From an uncultured Paracoccaceae bacterium (GTDB lineage: Bacteria; Pseudomonadota; Alphaproteobacteria; Rhodobacterales; Rhodobacteraceae), in the NCBI GenBank assembly GCA_937907485.1, contig CALESR010000352.1, positions 1 through 10,244 of the forward strand: a DNA stretch of 10,244 bases. Direction: 5' to 3'. A program made the translations under genes and the position numbers. Below the pieces are notes generated by a model. It was not told where the DNA came from. It made no database searches and saw nothing but the letters and a program-made list of their open reading frames with translations. This document shows, one piece after another, positions 6,874-10,244 of this stretch (its first letter is position 1; each line of letters opens with the position of its first letter).

Positions 6874-7302
6874 TCAGTTGCAAACATCGGTCAGTACGGC
6901 TCGCCAGCCCGCGCAGAACTCGTCGGACATGTACCACACATCGGTCGCGCCGATGGCCCAGTGCACCACCGACCATTCGGATTCGCTCAGAAAAATCAGC
7001 GCCTGCATGGTCGTGCCGTCCGAGATGTCGGGGTAATATTCACCCCGCGCAGCCAACGGCGTGCGCGTCATGTCGATGGGCACGCCACCCGGCCGCTGGG
7101 CATAGCCCGAAAAAAACGCCTGACCATCCTGCACGCGCAGGCTGTGCACGACGATCTCGATCGGCGCGCCCAACTCGTGCTCGAACACCGGGCGCACCGC
7201 GTTCATCAGATCAGCGCGCAGTGGCGTGCCGCGCGCCGGTTCCTGCCATGCCAGCGCCGGCAGCGGCAGGGCCACGAGCAGCGCCAGCAGCAGGTTACGC
7301 AT
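6874..7302 (-). CDS. Small secreted protein of unknown function, coupled to aldehyde dehydrogenase
   Basis: I do not recognise a named family with certainty. The 142-residue product starts MRNLLLALLVALPLPALA, a clear Sec signal peptide (cleavage likely after residue 18, or close by), so the mature protein of about 124 residues should be periplasmic. It has no other membrane segment. Notable parts are a hydrophobic/aromatic core (VVHSLRVQDGQAFFSGYAQR, about 51-70), an EWSVVHWAIGATDVWY segment (about 109-124), and two cysteines, C130 and C141, well placed for a disulfide. It resembles generic conserved hypothetical periplasmic proteins of alphaproteobacteria that end in an IGxTDVxW-type motif; this is from memory. 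The start ATG overlaps the aldehyde dehydrogenase stop by 8 nt (ATGCGTAA), which fixes the start and implies translational coupling. The HIT gene follows after 11 nt. Confidence 0.85.
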   Translation of the reverse strand: MRNLLLALLVALPLPALAWQEPARGTPLRADLMNAVRPVFEHELGAPIEIVVHSLRVQDGQAFFSGYAQRPGGVPIDMTRTPLAARGEYYPDISDGTTMQALIFLSESEWSVVHWAIGATDVWYMSDEFCAGWRAVLTDVCN

Positions 7303-8737
7303 CGTTCGACCACCCCGAAACCGCCTTGACCTCGAGGAAGTCCTCGATGCCCCAGACGCCGCCCTCACGCCCGCGGCCCGAGGCCTTCATCCCGCCAAAG
7401 GGCGAGCCCCGACCGCGCGACTTGCCGTTCATCTCGACCATCCCGGCGCGCAATTGCCGCGCCAGCCGGTTGCGACGGGCGCCGTCCTGCGTCTGGACAT
7501 AATCGGTCAGGCCATAGGGCGTGTCGTTGGCGATGCGCAGGGCGTCCGCCTCGTCGTCAAAGGGGATGATCGACAGCACCGGACCAAAGATCTCCTCGCG
7601 CGCAATCGTCATGTCGTTGTTCACATCGGCAAAGACCGTCGGTTTGACGAAATACCCCCGGTTCAGCCCGTCCGGCCGCCCCAGACCCCCGGCAACCAGC
7701 CGCGCGCCCTCGTCGATGCCCTTCTGGATCAGGCCCTGAATCTTGTCATATTGCATCTGGCTGACCACCGGGCCGATGTGGCTGCCGGGCTCATGCGCGC
7801 TGGCAACCTTGAGCCGCGAGGCCGTCTCGGCAGCGATGTCCACCGCACGGTCATAGATCGAGCGCTCCACCAGCATACGGGTCGGCGCGTTGCACGACTG
7901 GCCCGAGTTGTTGAAGCAATGCCGCGCGCCGCGCATCACCGCCTTGTCGTCAGCATCGGCAAAGATGATGTTCGCCCCCTTGCCGCCCAGCTCCAGATGG
8001 ATGTGCTTCAGCGTCTCGGCTGCGTTCTTGCTGATGGCAATCCCGGCGCGGGTGGAGCCGGTAAAGCTGACCATATCCACATCCGGATGGCCGGACAGTT
8101 GCGTGCCCACCCCCGGCCCGTCGCCGTTGACCAGATTGAACACACCGGCGGGAACCCCGGCCTCGTGCAGGATGTCAGCGAACAGCATGGCGTTCAGCGG
8201 CGACAGTTCCGAAGGTTTCAGCACCATCGTGCAACCGGCCAACAGCGCCGGGATCACTTTGAGCGTGATCTGGTTCATCGGCCAGTTCCAAGGGGTTATC
8301 AGCGCGCAAACGCCGACGGCCTCCTTGATGATCCGGTCCTCGGGCGCATGGGGGCCCAAGGGGGCCTCCCATTCGATTTGCTCAAAGGCGGTGATGAAAT
8401 TCTCGATATGCCAGGTGCCGCTGCCCGACTGGCTGGTTTTCGCCATGTCGATCGGCGCACCCATTTCCAGCGAAATCATCGCGCCCATCTCGTCGTTGCG
8501 GCGGTTGTAAACCTCAAGGATGCGCTTGACCAAGGCCAGACGCTCGGCGGGCGGCGTGGCCATGAAACCGGGAAGCGCCGCGCGGGCAGCGGCGACGGCG
8601 GCATCCGCATCAGCAGCGCCACCGAGCGAAATCACCGCGCAGGGTTCTTCGGTCGAGGGGTCGATGACCTCCAGATCCCGGCCCGCGAGCGGGGCCACCC
8701 AGGCGCCGTTGATGTAGAAGTCGCGCTTTTCCAGCAT
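7295..8737 (-). CDS. Aldehyde dehydrogenase family protein, NAD(P)-dependent
   Basis: Oxidises an aldehyde to the carboxylic acid; cytoplasmic. The 480-residue length is standard. The full set of family landmarks is present: TPWNWP with the catalytic asparagine N151, the cofactor-binding VLKPSE (about 172-177), FTGSTRAG (225-232), the general base E249 in LELGGKGANIIF, the nucleophile C282 in NSGQSCNAPTRM, EEIFGPV (E382), and PFGGMKASGRGRE near the end. The QSGSGTWH and SCNAPTRM features recall the CddD-like subgroup (related to 6-oxolauric acid dehydrogenase), but the substrate cannot be set from sequence. The start at 8737 has GGAGAG 4 nt upstream; in-frame upstream codons lack a ribosome binding site. 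It leads a short operon with the overlapping secreted-protein gene and HIT, and is divergent from the peroxiredoxin. Confidence 0.95.
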   Translation of the reverse strand: MLEKRDFYINGAWVAPLAGRDLEVIDPSTEEPCAVISLGGAADADAAVAAARAALPGFMATPPAERLALVKRILEVYNRRNDEMGAMISLEMGAPIDMAKTSQSGSGTWHIENFITAFEQIEWEAPLGPHAPEDRIIKEAVGVCALITPWNWPMNQITLKVIPALLAGCTMVLKPSELSPLNAMLFADILHEAGVPAGVFNLVNGDGPGVGTQLSGHPDVDMVSFTGSTRAGIAISKNAAETLKHIHLELGGKGANIIFADADDKAVMRGARHCFNNSGQSCNAPTRMLVERSIYDRAVDIAAETASRLKVASAHEPGSHIGPVVSQMQYDKIQGLIQKGIDEGARLVAGGLGRPDGLNRGYFVKPTVFADVNNDMTIAREEIFGPVLSIIPFDDEADALRIANDTPYGLTDYVQTQDGARRNRLARQLRAGMVEMNGKSRGRGSPFGGMKASGRGREGGVWGIEDFLEVKAVSGWSNDA

Positions 8738-8746
8738 GGCTCTCTC

Positions 8747-8770
8747 CGCAAGAATTTGCGACAGACTGTC
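8747..8770. promoter_or_regulatory. Two abutting dyads in the divergent control region, candidate operator
   Basis: The 131-bp gap between the divergent aldehyde dehydrogenase and peroxiredoxin genes holds CGCAA-GAAT-TTGCG (8747-8760). A second dyad, GACAG-A-CTGTC (8760-8770), shares one base with it. The first lies directly upstream of the aldehyde dehydrogenase ribosome binding site, so a protein bound there could block its transcription or act from the leader. Short arms mean chance cannot be excluded. The regulator is unknown. Confidence 0.3.
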
Positions 8771-8800
8771 ACTCCACCAAGACAAGGGCAAGGGGAGGGG

Positions 8801-8829
8801 TTAACTTCTGCCGCGCTGCGTCCTAGATG
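8801..8829 (+). promoter_or_regulatory. Candidate promoter for the peroxiredoxin gene
   Basis: TTAACT (8801-8806), a 17-nt spacer and TAGATG (8824-8829) form a moderate -35/-10 pair. It would start transcription near 8836 and leave a leader of about 30 nt with the GAGGA ribosome binding site at 8860-8864. The match to consensus is partial, so this is a suggestion. Confidence 0.3.
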
Positions 8830-8868
8830 GATGAAACAGATATTCCACGCACAGAATATGAGGATCCC

Positions 8869-9522
8869 ATGAGCCTGCGCATCAACGACATCGCCCCGAA
8901 CTTCACCGCCGACAGCACCGATGGCCCGCTGACTTGGCACGACTACATCGCCGGTGGCTATACCGTGCTGTTCAGCCACCCCAAGGATTTCACCCCGGTC
9001 TGCACCACCGAATTCTCGGCCGCGGCGCAATTGGCCGGCGAATTCGCCAAGCGCAACTGCAAGCTGGCGGGCATCTCGATCGACGGCGTAGCCGAGCACA
9101 AGCAGTGGATGGCCGACGTCAAAACCTATGGCGGCACCGCGATGAGCTTTCCGATCATCGCCGACAAGGATCTGACCGTCGCCAAACTCTATGACATGCT
9201 GCCCGCCGAGGCCTATCTGCCCGATGGCCGCACCGCTGCCGACACCGCCACCGTGCGCACCACCTTCATCATCGGGCCGGACAAGAAAATCCGCCTGATG
9301 CTGATCTATCCGATGTCGGTCGGCCGCAACTTTGATGAGATCCTGCGCGCGCTGGACGCGATCCGTGCCACCGATGGCGCACCCTTCGCCACCCCGGCCA
9401 ACTGGCGCCCCGGCGATGACGTCATCGTCTCGCTGGCCGTCTCGACCGAGGATGCGCGCGCCCGCTTTGGCCAGATCGAGGTGCCGCTGCCCTATCTGCG
9501 CACCACCAAACTGCCGGCCTGA
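8869..9522 (+). CDS. 1-Cys peroxiredoxin (Prx6/AhpC-TSA family)
   Basis: A thiol peroxidase that reduces hydrogen peroxide and organic hydroperoxides; cytoplasmic, since no signal peptide is seen. The 217 residues match the Prx6 subgroup. The active-site block HPKDFTPVCTTEF holds the peroxidatic cysteine C45 with T42 and P43, and R130 in TVRTTFIIGP completes the site. The C-terminal YPMSVGRNFDEILRALDAI, TPANWRPGDDVIV and PYLRTTKLP motifs are diagnostic of Prx6-type rather than 2-Cys enzymes. The only other cysteine, C64, is not at a usual resolving position, so an outside thiol is probably needed for recycling. The start at 8869 has GAGGA 4 nt upstream. An in-frame ATG at 8827 would add 14 unusual residues and has no ribosome binding site. 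It is divergent from the aldehyde dehydrogenase and ends before a strong terminator. Confidence 0.95.
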   Translation: MSLRINDIAPNFTADSTDGPLTWHDYIAGGYTVLFSHPKDFTPVCTTEFSAAAQLAGEFAKRNCKLAGISIDGVAEHKQWMADVKTYGGTAMSFPIIADKDLTVAKLYDMLPAEAYLPDGRTAADTATVRTTFIIGPDKKIRLMLIYPMSVGRNFDEILRALDAIRATDGAPFATPANWRPGDDVIVSLAVSTEDARARFGQIEVPLPYLRTTKLPA

Positions 9523-9569
9523 CCGGCCCGACCGTTTCGTCGCCGCGCCAGACGCGAGCGGCAGACCGC

Positions 9570-9600
9570 CCCCGCCCGGTTCCTCCGGGCGGGGTTTTGT
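9570..9600 (+). terminator. Rho-independent terminator of the peroxiredoxin gene
   Basis: A perfect 10-bp GC-rich stem, CCCCGCCCGG (9570-9579) with CCGGGCGGGG (9585-9594), closes a 5-nt TTCCT loop and is followed at once by TTTTGT. It lies 48 nt after the stop codon. This is a textbook intrinsic terminator on the plus strand and makes read-through into lolA unlikely. Confidence 0.9.
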
Positions 9601-9765
9601 ATGGCGGACCGGTTGATGCGCAGCCCGCCTCCGCGCTGCGGGTGCCACCACCCGCCCCACGGCGCGCCCGGAGCTGCACGTTGCCTATCCTCGCTCGCAA
9701 GCCTGTGTAGCCGCGTGATCAACTTCGCAGATGCGGCGCGGCGCGCGCTGCGCTATCTCTGTCGC
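9601..9765. other. Non-coding gap before lolA with a small hairpin
   Basis: Together with the terminator this is part of the longest gene-free stretch in the window (243 bp, 9523-9765). It holds a 7-bp inverted repeat, GCGGGTG-CCAC-CACCCGC (9638-9655), but no T-run. Just before lolA is a TATCTC element at 9754-9759. No tRNA, small ORF with a ribosome binding site, or known riboswitch shape is seen. The lolA promoter should lie here, but no convincing -35 is visible at the normal spacing. Confidence 0.4.
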
Positions 9766-10244
9766 ATGAAACGCCGCTTTGTCATTGCCATGTTGGGCCT
9801 TCTGGCCGCAGCCCCCGCCCTCCCGGCCTTGGCCGATCCCATCCCGCTGGATGAACTGTCCCGTTATTTCAACAGCTTCCGCACAGCCCAGGCGGATTTC
9901 ACCCAGGTGAACCCGGATGGCTCGCTGTCAACCGGTCGGCTGATGATCCACCGGCCAGGCCGGGTGCGCTTTGAATACGACGCCCCCGATGCCACGCTGG
10001 TTCTGGCGGCGGCCGGGGCGGTCAACATCTTTGACGCGCGCTCGAACGCAGGCCCGGCGACCTATCCGCTGAGCCGCACGCCGCTGGCATTGATCCTTGA
10101 CGACACCGTCAATCTGCAGCGGACCCGCATGGTGGTCGCCCATGGCGAAGACGGGCCGACCACCCATGTCGTCGCCCAGGACCCCGAGCATCCGGAATAC
10201 GGCAACATCCGGCTGGTCTTCAGCGCCGCACCGACCGAGTTGCG
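9766..10244 (+). CDS. lolA: Outer-membrane lipoprotein carrier LolA, N-terminal part (cut by window edge)
   Basis: LolA is the periplasmic chaperone that takes mature lipoproteins from the LolCDE inner-membrane complex to the outer membrane. The visible 159 residues open with a Sec signal peptide (KRR, a hydrophobic core, cleavage after ALPALA near residue 23). The mature part has family features: a helix with FRTAQADFTQ (about 38-47), the strand DGSLSTGRLMIHRPGRVRFEYDAP (about 51-74) whose RPGxxRFEY block is characteristic, and YPLSRTPLALIL (about 100-111). Only the last 40 or so residues should be missing. The start at 9766 gives the signal peptide its basic n-region; the ATG at 9790 would lose it. 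No ribosome binding site is visible before the start. In related genomes lolA often follows ftsK; here a terminated peroxiredoxin gene precedes it. Confidence 0.93.
   Translation, partial: MKRRFVIAMLGLLAAAPALPALADPIPLDELSRYFNSFRTAQADFTQVNPDGSLSTGRLMIHRPGRVRFEYDAPDATLVLAAAGAVNIFDARSNAGPATYPLSRTPLALILDDTVNLQRTRMVVAHGEDGPTTHVVAQDPEHPEYGNIRLVFSAAPTEL

Noticed and set aside
5195..7036. A 613-codon open frame on the plus strand, opposite gpmI and the HIT gene
   Set aside because: It runs antisense to genes with full catalytic motifs, and its translation is rich in Arg/His/Gly with no domain or ribosome binding site. Long antisense open frames are common in GC-rich DNA.
8827..8868. Upstream in-frame ATG for the peroxiredoxin
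   Set aside because: It would add 14 charged residues not seen in the family, lacks a ribosome binding site, and overlaps the likely -10 element.
7226..8872. A 548-codon open frame on the plus strand, opposite the aldehyde dehydrogenase
   Set aside because: Antisense shadow of a gene with all aldehyde dehydrogenase landmarks; its translation has no recognisable domain.
8632..9660. A 342-codon minus-strand frame opposite the peroxiredoxin
   Set aside because: The plus strand encodes a complete Prx6-type enzyme. The minus frame runs through the terminator and the control region with no domain.

Overview
This 10.2 kb window looks like an ordinary chromosomal stretch of a GC-rich alphaproteobacterium, most likely in the Rhodobacterales (Rhodobacteraceae/Paracoccaceae). 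That placement rests on codon use (G/C in third positions), on the gpmI - envC-like - ctpA - rppH order, and on the style of the Asd, RppH and LolA proteins. It is inferred from memory of these families, not from a search.

Layout. Seven complete genes and one partial gene are read leftward (minus strand) from about 8737 to 1. They are an aldehyde dehydrogenase, a small unrecognised secreted protein, a HIT-family hydrolase, gpmI (phosphoglycerate mutase), an EnvC-like murein hydrolase activator, ctpA (C-terminal processing protease), rppH (mRNA 5'-pyrophosphohydrolase), an MFS transporter, and the N-terminal two fifths or so of asd (aspartate-semialdehyde dehydrogenase, cut by the left edge). 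Two genes read rightward: a 1-Cys (Prx6-type) peroxiredoxin that is divergent from the aldehyde dehydrogenase, and lolA (periplasmic lipoprotein carrier), cut by the right edge. A strong intrinsic terminator separates these two.

How the genes fit together. Two tightly packed blocks stand out. In the first, aldehyde dehydrogenase, the small secreted protein and HIT are joined by an 8-nt overlap and then an 11-nt gap. In the second, gpmI, envC-like, ctpA and rppH are joined by gaps of 1, 46 and 1 nt, so translational coupling is likely. The envC-like/ctpA pair points to control of peptidoglycan hydrolysis at division. LolA adds a second envelope function. The aldehyde dehydrogenase and peroxiredoxin share a 131-bp divergent control region and could both deal with oxidative or aldehyde stress.

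Unexplained structure lies mainly in the gaps. There is a nested palindromic doublet (REP/BIME-like) directly after the rppH stop codon, an interrupted dyad just upstream of the MFS gene, two abutting dyads between aldehyde dehydrogenase and peroxiredoxin, and a lolA start without a visible ribosome binding site. I see no mobile element, phage gene, CRISPR array, tRNA, rRNA or defence system, and nothing that looks like an undescribed multi-gene system.
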